Of a stretch of 34,733 bases of DNA, positions 1 through 9,695 are shown in pieces; the stretch's first letter is position 1; the number at the start of each line of letters is the position of its first letter. Below the pieces are notes generated by a model. That model was given only the letters and a program-made list of their open reading frames with translations, was not told where the DNA came from and did not search any database. Origin of the DNA: Kiritimatiellales bacterium (GTDB taxonomy: Bacteria > Verrucomicrobiota > Kiritimatiellia > Kiritimatiellales > Pontiellaceae); NCBI GenBank assembly GCA_030595785.1, contig JAUVCG010000005.1:1-34733 (forward strand), read 5' to 3'. A program made the translations under genes and the position numbers.

Positions 1-1125
1 AAATTTATCGCGATCCTGTTCGGATGGGCGGATCACATCGTTCAACTTGTCCGCATACTGGGGATATAAAGGGCAGGGGTAGCGCTGGTAGGGCATGTCA
101 TCCATGCCTAACTTGTACTTCGCTAAATATTCATAGCTCCGGCCGATCGAACGGCCTTCCATTTCGAACAGGTCGATGCCCTGGTTCCACGCCACCTGTG
201 CGCACAGGGCCATAAAATACATGCCCATTTGTGCGTGCGTTTGGTCGCGACCGGTTTCCGCATTCTGACCGCTTGGCAGGAGGTAGTTGTAAATACTGCC
301 ATTGGTGATATTGAAGGATTTTAAGCGGTTGATATTCCAGTCGAACAGCGCGCGGTCATCGAGGAAAACGGCGATAGCCATGCTGGACCATGTTGCGCCC
401 AGATCCCAGTTCCCGTTGTAAAAGTTAGGGCGGGTTCCGTCAATCATAGGCAAATAGATCCGGCGCAGTGCGGCTTTGAATTTGTCCTGATCCGCTTTGC
501 TCCAGGAACTGTTGCTGTGGCTGAGCAAATCCGCAGCGTAGGCGAGGTAGCCGAATTTAATGCCTCCGAATAAGCGTTCATGGCGGAAGCTGTCGTTCAG
601 ATCCAGTTCAAAGGAGTCGACCTCCGCCCATGTGTTCAGCATTTCAATAGCGCGAGCTTCCGCTACTTTATCATTTTCCATGATCCAGCGTAGTGCATCC
701 AGGATAATGGTGGTGTGATACCGTCCGGGATTGGCCCACTCATAGCCCTCCCAGTTTTTTCCGGGATCCCATGTGCCCTCTTTCGGGTTGCTGTATTCCG
801 AATCGATCATGTGCTGCCACAAAGCAAGATTTACTGGCGTACCGCTTCGCAGTTCTGTGGATAGCGCATGGAGTTCGTGGCTGTTGCTTAAGATGCCCGG
901 ATGAGCAAATCCCGAAGCGGGGTCGATCGTTGGCTTCAGGTTGAATTCAACAAACTGCGAGGCTTTTACCGATACCGGTTGCTCCATCAGAGTACTATAG
1001 GCGCGTTGCTGAGGAGTCGTGTTAACTCCTTCTTCCAATGATTGGGCACCAGCGGGGGGTTGGGCTCCCAGCGTTAACCATGGAGTAAGTAAGGCTATCG
1101 CCAGCATAGAGAACTTATTCATCAT
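1..1125 (-). CDS. Alginate-lyase-family polysaccharide lyase (PF05426-like), C-terminus off window
   Basis: Open minus frame to window edge (not in ORF track). Starts MMNKFSMLAIALLTPWLTLGAQPPAGAQSLEEG (signal peptide); contains RPNFYNGNWDLGATWSSMAIAVFLDDRALFDWNI and YLLPSGQNAETGRDQTHAQMGM, typical of alginate-lyase-like alpha-barrel proteins. Confidence 0.8.
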   Translation of the reverse strand, partial: MMNKFSMLAIALLTPWLTLGAQPPAGAQSLEEGVNTTPQQRAYSTLMEQPVSVKASQFVEFNLKPTIDPASGFAHPGILSNSHELHALSTELRSGTPVNLALWQHMIDSEYSNPKEGTWDPGKNWEGYEWANPGRYHTTIILDALRWIMENDKVAEARAIEMLNTWAEVDSFELDLNDSFRHERLFGGIKFGYLAYAADLLSHSNSSWSKADQDKFKAALRRIYLPMIDGTRPNFYNGNWDLGATWSSMAIAVFLDDRALFDWNINRLKSFNITNGSIYNYLLPSGQNAETGRDQTHAQMGMYFMALCAQVAWNQGIDLFEMEGRSIGRSYEYLAKYKLGMDDMPYQRYPCPLYPQYADKLNDVIRPSEQDRDKF

Positions 1126-1356
1126 ATTTCTTTCGTTAATCCGTTAGTACCTAACCGCGAAATCAGGCAGATTAACCAAAACGCTGTTAAAATGTAAATG
1201 CCTGCTGATTTTAAACCACTTAATCTACGTTGATTTTCTCTTAAAATAAAATATATTATCCTGATTTGTTGTCGGTAGAGGAATCGGGGTTCGCAGGAGG
1301 GTCGATTACCTGTTTTCCATCTATCGTTTTTAACTATGTTTAACCTGAGGTTTGAG

Positions 1357-3003
1357 ATGAAAAATAACACACTGAAAAACAAGCGTATGACTCTGCTAAC
1401 CTGCGTTCTCGCACTGGCAGCAACCGGCCGTGCGACCGCGATGGCATCTTCAAAGCCTGCAGCTCCGCCGAATGTTCTTTTCATCCCCATCGATGACCTG
1501 AAGCCGATGTTGGGATGCTATGGCGACAACACGATAAAAACGCCCAACATTGATCGCCTAGCCGAACGCGGCATGGTGTTCCTAAACAACCATTGTCAGC
1601 AGGCGGTTTGTGGGCCGTCGCGCGCCAGCCTGATGACCGGTCTTTATCCGGACACCACCCGCATCTACGACCTGGCCACCAAAATGCGCGACATGAACCC
1701 GGATATCCTGACCCTGCCGCAATATTTCAAGCAGATGGGCTACGAAACCACCGGCCTCGGAAAAACCTATGACACGCGTTGTGTCGATAAGCAGATCGAC
1801 GGCCCTTCCTGGTCGATCCCTTATTCCAAGGGCGGCCAAAACATGATCTATGCGAAGGGCTATGGAGAGCCGGTCTATGGCTTCCAGAATCCGGAAACCA
1901 AAAAGCGCAACCTTGCCGCATCCAAACTCTATCAGCAGGAAAAGAAGAAAAAGGATGGCCGTAGCGAAAAGGAAATCATCAAGAGCACCCCCGGCGCACG
2001 TCCTGCGTTTGAATGCTATGATGTGCCGGACGATGCATACTACGATGGTGCCCGGACCGCTGGCGCCATAAAGTTGCTCGAAAAACTGGCAGCCAGCGAC
2101 AAGCCGTTCTTTCTGTCCGTCGGCTACCAGAAACCACACCTGCCATTTGTCGCGCCTAAAAAATATTGGGATCTGTATGATCGCGAAAAGATCGAGTTGG
2201 CAGAATATATTGAGATGCCCAAGGGTGCTCCCTCGATCGGCTACCAGCCGGGCTGGGAGCTGCGCGGCATGTATTCCGACGTTCCGGTCGACGAGGTGCT
2301 GCCCGAGGACTACCAGCGCACCCTCATCCACGGCTATAAAGCCTGCGTCAGCTATATTGATGCGCAGGTCGGTCGCCTGCTTGACCAACTTGATGAGCTA
2401 GGGATTGCCGACAACACCATCATTTGCCTGTGGGGCGACCACGGCTGGCATCTGGGTGATCACAACATGTGGTGCAAGCATACCAACTTTGAGCAGGGCA
2501 CCCGGTCGCCGCTGATCATGGCCGCTCCGTGGACCAAGAGCAAAGGCAGGAAAACCAAGGCCCCGAGTGAATTCGTGGACATTTTTCCTACGCTATGTGA
2601 TCTGTCCGGCCTGGAAATTCCTTCCCACCTGCCGGGCAAAAGCCTCGTCCCGCTGATGGATGGTAAAGCGGAGAAGGTGAAGGATTTTGCATTCAGCCAG
2701 TATCCCCGCACACCGTCAGGAAAAGTCTATATGGGCTATGCGCTGCGCGACGAACGCTATCGCTACATCGCCTGGTACAAAGTCAAAGACGAAAAGGTGT
2801 ACAAGGATAAGAAGCCCGGTTTTGGTATGGAATCAGAACCCGCCTTTACCGAGCTGTATGACTACCAGACCGACCCGCTTGAAACCCGCAGCCTGGCCGG
2901 AAATCCTGAGCAGTCCGAGCGCATCGCCGCCTACGAAAGGCAACTGCAGAAAAAGATCGCCGAAATCGCCGCTTGCGCGGTGAACGAACACAGGGAGATA
3001 TAA
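1357..3003 (+). CDS. S1 family sulfatase, iduronate-2-sulfatase-like
   Basis: ORF track 1336..3003; ATG at 1357 has a better SD (gagg) and gives a signal peptide. NVLFIPIDDLKPMLGCYGD, CGPSR motif, GDHGWHLGDHNMWCKH. Confidence 0.93.
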   Translation: MKNNTLKNKRMTLLTCVLALAATGRATAMASSKPAAPPNVLFIPIDDLKPMLGCYGDNTIKTPNIDRLAERGMVFLNNHCQQAVCGPSRASLMTGLYPDTTRIYDLATKMRDMNPDILTLPQYFKQMGYETTGLGKTYDTRCVDKQIDGPSWSIPYSKGGQNMIYAKGYGEPVYGFQNPETKKRNLAASKLYQQEKKKKDGRSEKEIIKSTPGARPAFECYDVPDDAYYDGARTAGAIKLLEKLAASDKPFFLSVGYQKPHLPFVAPKKYWDLYDREKIELAEYIEMPKGAPSIGYQPGWELRGMYSDVPVDEVLPEDYQRTLIHGYKACVSYIDAQVGRLLDQLDELGIADNTIICLWGDHGWHLGDHNMWCKHTNFEQGTRSPLIMAAPWTKSKGRKTKAPSEFVDIFPTLCDLSGLEIPSHLPGKSLVPLMDGKAEKVKDFAFSQYPRTPSGKVYMGYALRDERYRYIAWYKVKDEKVYKDKKPGFGMESEPAFTELYDYQTDPLETRSLAGNPEQSERIAAYERQLQKKIAEIAACAVNEHREI

Positions 3004-5210
3004 TGAGATTAAAGTTTATAATTGCCGGAAGTCTGCTCGCGGGAGGCTACCTGCTTTCCCAAACCGCCGGAGCCGCCCAATTTGTTGCGAGTTCAGGCGA
3101 GAAACTTTGGATTTCCGATGCCTCGCTCGCCGCGAAATCCTGCAAAGGAGTCATTGTTGCCAACACCTATGGCACGGGCGAAAGGGTCTATAATTCAACG
3201 GACTACCGTGCGCTGGCGGCCAAATGGGATTTCGCGCTGTGCCAGCTCAATACGACCAGCGGGCTTACCACAATTCATACCAGCGGAAACCTCCTGTTCA
3301 GCGAGGCGTCCACCCAATGGAGCTGGACTCAGCTCGCCGACTTCTCAACGGATGTCCTGAATGATGGACCGAGTCCCTATCCCTTCATCTTTACCGGAGT
3401 GTCTCTCGCGGGACAAAATGCCTGCTCATCCCTCATAATTGACGGAAGCGCTCGGAAGCCCTACTGCATTGCCGCCGTCAATTATCGCGGCAGGTTTTAC
3501 TACGTTGGCGATGCTCCAGTGGACCCCATCGAAGTGCCCGCCCGCCCCGGCCTGCCGGTGCTCAGCGTGATGTCGTACAACGACGACAAGGACGTAGATC
3601 GAACCGGAACGTGCGAAACCAACCTGCGAGATGGGGCGCGGGATTATTGGCACGCACCCTGGACGGGAGTCATACAGCAAACCGCGAACCACAATGATAT
3701 CGGAGACAGCTTTTTCGCGACGGAGTGGCTGGATGCTGTGATTGCCCAGCGCCTTCCCGCCGGCGCGTTCGATGTCGTCACCAATCCGCTGAACGCTCCG
3801 GAGTCGGGAGCCGGCGCGCGTGGTGGCGACTATGCCTTGGGTCGATCCGGGGCGGTGGGATCGCAGACCTACGCCTTTGACAACCCCGCGATCCTAACTA
3901 CCTATGTTGCGAACAGCACCGATATCTGGCTACCGAATCAAACCATCGCCGATCTCTGGCTAGCCTCGTGCAGCAACTTCACGATTTCGGCGTCCGTGTC
4001 AGGGCAGGGCACAACAACCCCGCCCGTCCAGCAGGTTTGGGGCACCGAGGATGCGGCGGCCATCACGGCCTCTCCATCGGCGGGTCATGTATTTGTCAAG
4101 TGGATGTGGACCAACTCGGTCGACGGTGCTCAGGAATCGACCAGTGCAACCCTCTCGCTGGAGAATGTGGTGGAAGACACCGCGGCAACGGCGGTGTTCG
4201 CCGAGGGAGAAGGTTCGAATATCGAAGAGCTCAGCATCATCGGTGGATCGGATTCCATCAACTACACCGGAAGCACCGACGTGCAACTCGAAAACCTTTC
4301 CGGCGGCGACATGCTCTGGGACGTGGGAGAAACCTTCTCGATGGAATTCGATATCATCGTCACCAACCCCGTCTATATATCAAACAGCGCTGGACTCAGC
4401 TTTGGCATTGGTGATAACGCCGACGGCTTGGGATTCGGCATCCGGTACTCAACGGCCAGCGCATCGTATTGGAACGTCAGCGTGGACGCATCCGCCGCGA
4501 GCGGGGGTACGTTGGGCATTGCGGTGAACAGTTCTAGCGACCGAACCCAGGTCAGTGCCATCGAAGGAACGGCTTACGACTTACGTTCAACCGGCGAGCA
4601 AGCCCATTTTTCCCTAACCTCGGAACGAACAACCGCCACGGATTATGACATTACCGTGATTTGGGCCGATAGCGGCTCCTCGCCCACGGTTTCCGATTCA
4701 ATCAGCCGGATTCGAACCACGGGAGTGGGCGATACGATCGACAGTTTTACCGAACTCCTGCTCCGGGTGAACACCTCGGGAAATTTTCTCATTGAAAACC
4801 TGGTGATGAAAGTCAGCAGACCGGTCGAAGATCCTTACGCGGACTGGACCGCGCTCTATCCCTCCCTCTCGTCGACCAACCTGGACTATGACGCGGAACC
4901 CGATGGCATGGATAACTTTCTCGAATACGCGCTCGGCGGAAACCCAACCAACCACGACGCCGTAAGCATGCTCCCCACGGAATCGATTACCGCAGAAAAT
5001 GGGACCAACTGGCTGAACTATATCTACCGCCGACGGCGCGACACCGATCTGAATTATGTGATTCTAGAAAACACGGGACTGACGGACTCGTGGGCGACCA
5101 ATAACACGGAGCTCGGCAGCGGCATCATCGATACCGAATTCGAAATCGTGACCAACCGGATGCCCATCACCAGTCCGACGGGATTTTTACACCTGAAAGT
5201 CTATCAATAA
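3003..5210 (+). CDS. Secreted alpha/beta-hydrolase-like protein with InlB B-repeat-like domain and an uncharacterised C-terminal region
   Basis: Start at 3003 overlaps upstream stop (TAATG). Signal peptide MRLKFIIAGSLLAGGYLLSQTAGA; GVSLAGQNACSS nucleophile-elbow-like segment; SGQGTTTPPVQQVWGTEDAAAITASPSAGHVFVKWMW is bacterial-repeat-like. Confidence 0.65.
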   Translation: MRLKFIIAGSLLAGGYLLSQTAGAAQFVASSGEKLWISDASLAAKSCKGVIVANTYGTGERVYNSTDYRALAAKWDFALCQLNTTSGLTTIHTSGNLLFSEASTQWSWTQLADFSTDVLNDGPSPYPFIFTGVSLAGQNACSSLIIDGSARKPYCIAAVNYRGRFYYVGDAPVDPIEVPARPGLPVLSVMSYNDDKDVDRTGTCETNLRDGARDYWHAPWTGVIQQTANHNDIGDSFFATEWLDAVIAQRLPAGAFDVVTNPLNAPESGAGARGGDYALGRSGAVGSQTYAFDNPAILTTYVANSTDIWLPNQTIADLWLASCSNFTISASVSGQGTTTPPVQQVWGTEDAAAITASPSAGHVFVKWMWTNSVDGAQESTSATLSLENVVEDTAATAVFAEGEGSNIEELSIIGGSDSINYTGSTDVQLENLSGGDMLWDVGETFSMEFDIIVTNPVYISNSAGLSFGIGDNADGLGFGIRYSTASASYWNVSVDASAASGGTLGIAVNSSSDRTQVSAIEGTAYDLRSTGEQAHFSLTSERTTATDYDITVIWADSGSSPTVSDSISRIRTTGVGDTIDSFTELLLRVNTSGNFLIENLVMKVSRPVEDPYADWTALYPSLSSTNLDYDAEPDGMDNFLEYALGGNPTNHDAVSMLPTESITAENGTNWLNYIYRRRRDTDLNYVILENTGLTDSWATNNTELGSGIIDTEFEIVTNRMPITSPTGFLHLKVYQ

Positions 5211-5258
5211 CGCGCGGGAAATCCGCCTTGGACCAAGGCTAACCCTTCGAAGGATTCT

Positions 5259-6296
5259 ATGAAGAATAGACATACACATTCCATTCTCATCGCAACAACT
5301 TTTCTTGCATCGCTCATCGCATCGAACGCGGACGTTCAAACCCTCCGCATCAGCGGTGGGGGTGATGCCGTCAGCTATATGGGCAGCAGCACCTTTGTTC
5401 TAGCCTACTCCGCCGGCCCAAATGGATCGATCAGCGGCAATGCCTTCCAGCAGGTTAGCGACGGCACCGACGGCGCAGTGGTCACGGCCGTTCCGGCCAA
5501 CGGCTGCCAGTTTATAAACTGGAGCGACGGCCACACCTCCGCCACGCGTTTTCACGCCAACGTCCTGTCGAACATGGCTGTGCGGGCCCTCTTCGCCTCC
5601 ACCACCCCGCCTGTCGCACCACCGCCTATATCGTTTCGTTTCAGCACCCCTCAAAACTTCGCCATTCTAGATAATCTGCATGCGCCGCGCGCGGTCGGGG
5701 ACATCCATATTCTGGACACCACGGACAGCCTGACCAACGCGTGGGACTCGCGCTTCGCCATCGACGGCCGCGACAGTGTCACGCCCTATTGGATCGGCGC
5801 CGGCCCGCAATCTTTTTACCGCATCAGGAAGCTGAGTCAGGCGAATCAACTCGCGACGAACGGCCCACCAACCGTGGAAGAGCGGCAGATCATCATTCTC
5901 GACGGCAACACCGTCCGGATCATCGATTACATGAATCCAACCGAATCCCTATGGGAATGGACTGCACCCGCCGGAAGCATAACCGATTACGCCCTATTCG
6001 CCGCCGACACGCAGGGCGCGCACGACGCGGAGCTCCTGCCGGGAGGTCAGGTGGCTTCCTTCCCCGACAACAGCGCAATTAAGATTTATCGCATCAGCGA
6101 CTACACCGGAACCGTGCTCACCACACCGTTCCAGCAGATTAGCCAAACCAGCGGTCACGGCCTCTATTGGGACGAAGATCGGCAGATTCTCTGGGCGGGC
6201 GCGGGGAACGAGATCATGAAACTCTCACAGAATCCCGCTGGGCCCACCCCCATCTGGTTCCATAAAAGTCTCGGATCTTTTCCTTTTCGAGGATAA
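5259..6296 (+). CDS. Secreted protein with InlB B-repeat-like domain and beta-propeller-like region; probably C-terminally truncated
   Basis: Signal peptide MKNRHTHSILIATTFLASLIASNA; NGSISGNAFQQVSDGTDGAVVTAVPANGCQFINWSDG repeat; IIILDGNTVRIIDYMNPTESLWEW propeller-like. Abrupt end IWFHKSLGSFPFRG. Confidence 0.55.
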   Translation: MKNRHTHSILIATTFLASLIASNADVQTLRISGGGDAVSYMGSSTFVLAYSAGPNGSISGNAFQQVSDGTDGAVVTAVPANGCQFINWSDGHTSATRFHANVLSNMAVRALFASTTPPVAPPPISFRFSTPQNFAILDNLHAPRAVGDIHILDTTDSLTNAWDSRFAIDGRDSVTPYWIGAGPQSFYRIRKLSQANQLATNGPPTVEERQIIILDGNTVRIIDYMNPTESLWEWTAPAGSITDYALFAADTQGAHDAELLPGGQVASFPDNSAIKIYRISDYTGTVLTTPFQQISQTSGHGLYWDEDRQILWAGAGNEIMKLSQNPAGPTPIWFHKSLGSFPFRG

Positions 6297-6410
6297 CACC
6301 CCGCCTGTCCCGCATAACATAAGAAAGCTTTTGAGGCCTCGCCGATCCCGAATCGCGCAACGGCGTGGTCTGCGGAAGGCTGACCCCGCGGCGCGGCCTC
6401 GGGCTCATGC

Positions 6411-6425
6411 TTCCAACCTTTGGAA
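6411..6425. repeat. TTCCA-N5-TGGAA palindrome (TTCCAACCTTTGGAA)
   Basis: Exact arms read in sequence. Confidence 0.9.
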
Positions 6426-6507
6426 ACGGGATCCACCAACTGGAACCCCAGCTCGACGACGGGAGTCCATTCCTGCCCGAAACCAAGTCCGAGTTTGTTG
6501 GTGAGGA

Positions 6508-8721
6508 TCAGCGGGATATTAGGCTGGTTTGGGGTTTTTCATCGCGCGGCCAGACCTTGCGGTGCCGGGAGGCGGGGACTTCAAAGGGGCCTGGGGCTGG
6601 GTTTCCTGTGTTTCGTTTGTTTCCGAAATAATCGGTGTCGAGGTGGTAAGGCGTTCCATCGGTTTGCACAAAAGGCTGATCGGATACGATCGTGCGCCCC
6701 AGCAAGTCACTCGTCACCAGCACGCGTTGTTCGCGGTTCAGCGTTGGTTTATCGAGTTCTACCTCGAGATGGAACCCCCCGTCTTGCAAGATCAACTTGG
6801 GACTGGTCTTGAGAAAGGCATTGCCAGCCAGGACTACGGAATTGGAAAATGCTTCATATCCATCCAGATTGATGCCGTTCATAAAGACATTGTTGATGAA
6901 GCGATGGTCGCCGCCGGCGATGGGGCTTAATTTTACAATTTCGGTCGAGTGCGCCTTGTGGAACGGGGTCTTCCGTTTTTCAGAACGACTCCCCGACGTT
7001 GAACCGGCTACGAGGTTGTGCACGAAAGCGCCTCCCTGCGACCAGTTGCGCAGGAAGCTCGAAGACAGGAAAATATTATTATCAACGAGAAACGGACCGT
7101 GATTGACCTCTAAAAAGAGGTCGATGGAATTATCGTGCATCAGGTTGCCAGTCACGCGCGTGCCCTGCGCCATCCAGTCGAGCCAGATGCCTCCGCCCGG
7201 GCCGAGGCACCGGTAGATATGATTTTGACTGATCACGCAGTCGATGGACCCATGAAATTTGATACCCGCGATTTCCCAACCCGCGAAATTCTTGTTAACA
7301 TAAATATCGTGGATCTCGTTGTTGTGAATGGTGCTGAAAACCGCGCCGAGGCTTCCAACAATACCGGCCTGATCGCAATGAGAGATATCGTTATTTCGCA
7401 CCACATGGGAACCGATGGTCGCTTTGTTCCAACCATTGGAAATTGCGCGTTTAATGGTTCCGTTATATCCATCTGCCGATCCGGCTTTGTTATCCCGCTC
7501 GTCGCCATACTTGCCGAGAGTGATGCCCACGCAGGCCGAATCGCTAATTTCATTGTCCTCAATGATCCAACCTTTGCTCCAGTGAGTGCCAATCAAACCA
7601 ATCTGCTCCGCCGTGGGTGGTGCCCACGGCGTGGCCGCGTGACGCATTTTGAAGCCGCGCACCGTAATATAGTTCATCCCCGGATTTTCCGGATAGAAGA
7701 CCGATTGCCGGGCATTGACCTCGGTTAATTCCTGATTCGGATCAATCCCGATGAACTGTGCCCAAATGGAAGTGTTATTTCCGTCCACTTCAGCGAACCA
7801 CATCGGCGCAGCGCTGACCGCTACCGATTTCCCCTTAAACACTAAACAGACCGTATTTTGACCCGAGGTCGGGACGATGATTGTTTTGATGGTGCGCCAT
7901 TTTTGCCAACCGCCGGTACTCGGAATAGCTACGGTGCCCAATAGATCGCCTTGCGGGGAATCGAGATGAATTTCAACAAGGCCGCCCCGCGTTGAAGATG
8001 CAATATTGAACTCCATATGTTCGGTGGTCGTTCCGAAATCAACCTTGGCGTAAACCGCCCAATCCCCATCGTTGATGAAACCGATGCACTCGCCTCCTTC
8101 GCTGGAAGAAGCCTTTTTAATGCCCTGCTGCTTGGTCAGTTCTGCGGCAAATATTTTATTTTCCTCGGCACCGATCAGACGCATCCACGCGACATTAAAC
8201 AGAAAACCAGTGTCTGGTTGTTGTTTTGCCGAATGATTAAGATCTTCCTTTTCCGCAGCCTCGCCCAACCAGTTGCCGTTCAGATAAACCGCTCCCGTAT
8301 GGTGATCGCGGCCTTTATTCTTAAACCAGTCACCCGAAATCAGATCGTCGAAGGGATTGAAATCCCCGAAAAATGAATTCGGCAGCACAGCCTTCCAAAC
8401 ATCATCCTTCACTCGCTCCCAACTAGTCACGATCTCCGAGCCCTTGATGACGACGGATTCGCCGGGTGCGGCCTGATAGACAATGCGTTGCGCATCGGAT
8501 GTGCCCCCGTGCGGCGGGTTGACCCGTTCGCGATACGTTCCCTTATGCACGGTGATCACATCACCCGGTTGCGCAAGATCCGCCGCGTGTTGGATCGTCA
8601 GAAACGGCTTCGCGGCGGAACCCGCATGGGTGTCGTTGCCGTGTTTGGCCACATGATATTCCCCGGCCAGAGAAGAGCCCGCAGTCAATAGGAGTGTACT
8701 AATAATGCTTTTCATTTTCAT
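6508..8721 (-). CDS. Secreted right-handed parallel beta-helix protein (DUF1565/GH120-like) with embedded CBM6
   Basis: Signal peptide; EYHVAKHGNDTHAGSAAKPFLTIQHAADLAQPGDVITVHKGTYRERVNPP; CBM6-like IGFINDGDWAVYAKVDFG...LDSPQGDLLGTVAIPSTGGWQKWRT...CLVFKG; beta-helix repeats downstream. Confidence 0.85.
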   Translation of the reverse strand: MKMKSIISTLLLTAGSSLAGEYHVAKHGNDTHAGSAAKPFLTIQHAADLAQPGDVITVHKGTYRERVNPPHGGTSDAQRIVYQAAPGESVVIKGSEIVTSWERVKDDVWKAVLPNSFFGDFNPFDDLISGDWFKNKGRDHHTGAVYLNGNWLGEAAEKEDLNHSAKQQPDTGFLFNVAWMRLIGAEENKIFAAELTKQQGIKKASSSEGGECIGFINDGDWAVYAKVDFGTTTEHMEFNIASSTRGGLVEIHLDSPQGDLLGTVAIPSTGGWQKWRTIKTIIVPTSGQNTVCLVFKGKSVAVSAAPMWFAEVDGNNTSIWAQFIGIDPNQELTEVNARQSVFYPENPGMNYITVRGFKMRHAATPWAPPTAEQIGLIGTHWSKGWIIEDNEISDSACVGITLGKYGDERDNKAGSADGYNGTIKRAISNGWNKATIGSHVVRNNDISHCDQAGIVGSLGAVFSTIHNNEIHDIYVNKNFAGWEIAGIKFHGSIDCVISQNHIYRCLGPGGGIWLDWMAQGTRVTGNLMHDNSIDLFLEVNHGPFLVDNNIFLSSSFLRNWSQGGAFVHNLVAGSTSGSRSEKRKTPFHKAHSTEIVKLSPIAGGDHRFINNVFMNGINLDGYEAFSNSVVLAGNAFLKTSPKLILQDGGFHLEVELDKPTLNREQRVLVTSDLLGRTIVSDQPFVQTDGTPYHLDTDYFGNKRNTGNPAPGPFEVPASRHRKVWPRDEKPQTSLISR
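7427..7441. repeat. TTCCA-N5-TGGAA palindrome (TTCCAACCATTGGAA)
   Basis: Exact arms; within beta-helix CDS, read as SNGWNK. Confidence 0.9.
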
Positions 8722-8784
8722 CGATTAATTTCCTTTTGTGATCAGTTCGCAATTTGTTGGATGACTTTTAAACAAGTTCGGCAT

Positions 8785-9084
8785 TCACTCCACCTCATTA
8801 TCCTGAAGAAGCTTCACTTCCTGGAGGGTCATTGCATAAGCACCGCCCGGAGGATTGATCCGTTCCCGGTAGGTGCCTTCATGCACCGTAATCACATCGC
8901 CCGGTTGCGCGAGGTCCGCCGCGCGCTGAATTGTCAATAACGGAAAATCCTTCGAGCCGTCGTTGCTATCGTTTCCGGTGGTCGAAACGTGGTAACCCTT
9001 CGCCATTGCGGTGCTTGCGAGCGCACAGAGTAGTGTCCAGGAAGCTCGTATGAATAGTTGATTAAGTGGGCGGTTCTTTTTCAT
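8785..9084 (-). pseudogene. Remnant of a second beta-helix protein: N-terminal ~80 aa plus unrelated or C-terminal tail
   Basis: KGYHVSTTGNDSNDGSKDFPLLTIQRAADLAQPGDVITVHEGTYRERINPPGG matches the N-terminus of the 6508..8721 product, then ends after AYAMTLQEVKLLQDNEVE. Confidence 0.8.
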
Positions 9085-9113
9085 GGCGATTCCTGTTTCT
9101 GTTTTGGGAAGTG

Positions 9114-9686
9114 CTATTGCGATGGAATCGGTTGGGGTTGGTATTCAAACCAGTCGAACGCGGCGGAGCGAACGGAGTTGGTGTCGGGGCCGATGTAGTA
9201 GACCTTGCCATCGTCGTCGAAAAACAGCTGGGGATCGATTCCGGGCGCGGAGTTCTCGTGTGGTTCGGACCATGGGCCGGCGGGGTTTGTTGCGGTGACC
9301 ACGAAATTGCCGGTGGTGGAGGTGGAGAGATAGTTTCCCTTTCCGCGAACCACGGTGCAGGAAATGTAGAAGGTTCCTTCGTGGTGGCGGATGGCGGGGG
9401 CGAAAAGCCCTTTGTTATCGACCAGCCCATCGAGGTCGAGGTGTTCCGGATCCGACATCGCATGGCCGATTAATCGCCAGTTGACTAAATCCTTGCTGTG
9501 GTAGATCGGCAGGCCGGGAAAATACTCAAAGGTGGAGGTAACCAGATAATAATCCTCCCCGACCCGGCAGATGCTGGGGTCGGGGTTGAATCCGGGCAGG
9601 ATCGGGTTTCGATAGGTTGCGGATTCCCCCGCGAGGACTGCGCCCGCGAAGAGGGCGATTAGAAAGAATGAGAAGGGGCGGCTCAT
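9114..9686 (-). pseudogene. GH43 family glycosidase, internally deleted
   Basis: Signal peptide; YRNPILPGFNPDPSICRVGEDYYLVTSTFEYFPGLPIYHSKDLVNW is a GH43 N-terminus. Protein is only 190 aa and ends AFDWFEYQPQPIPSQ, resembling the extreme C-terminus of GH43 beta-xylosidases. Confidence 0.75.
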
Positions 9687-9695
9687 GTGGACTCC

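Noticed and set aside
24-215. Small plus-strand ORF of 63 aa
   Set aside because: Lies antisense to the alginate-lyase-like gene running off the left edge.
5225-5253. gccttggaccaaggc and ccttcgaagg palindromes between two secreted-protein genes
   Set aside because: Possible regulatory or hairpin signals but short, not matching the iterated motif, with no U-tract; not supported enough to call.
6296-6507. Possible extra gene between 5259..6296 and the beta-helix gene (VVELGFQLVDPVSKGWKHEP on minus strand)
   Set aside because: Short, overlapping frames and no recognisable family; may be further debris but cannot be assigned.
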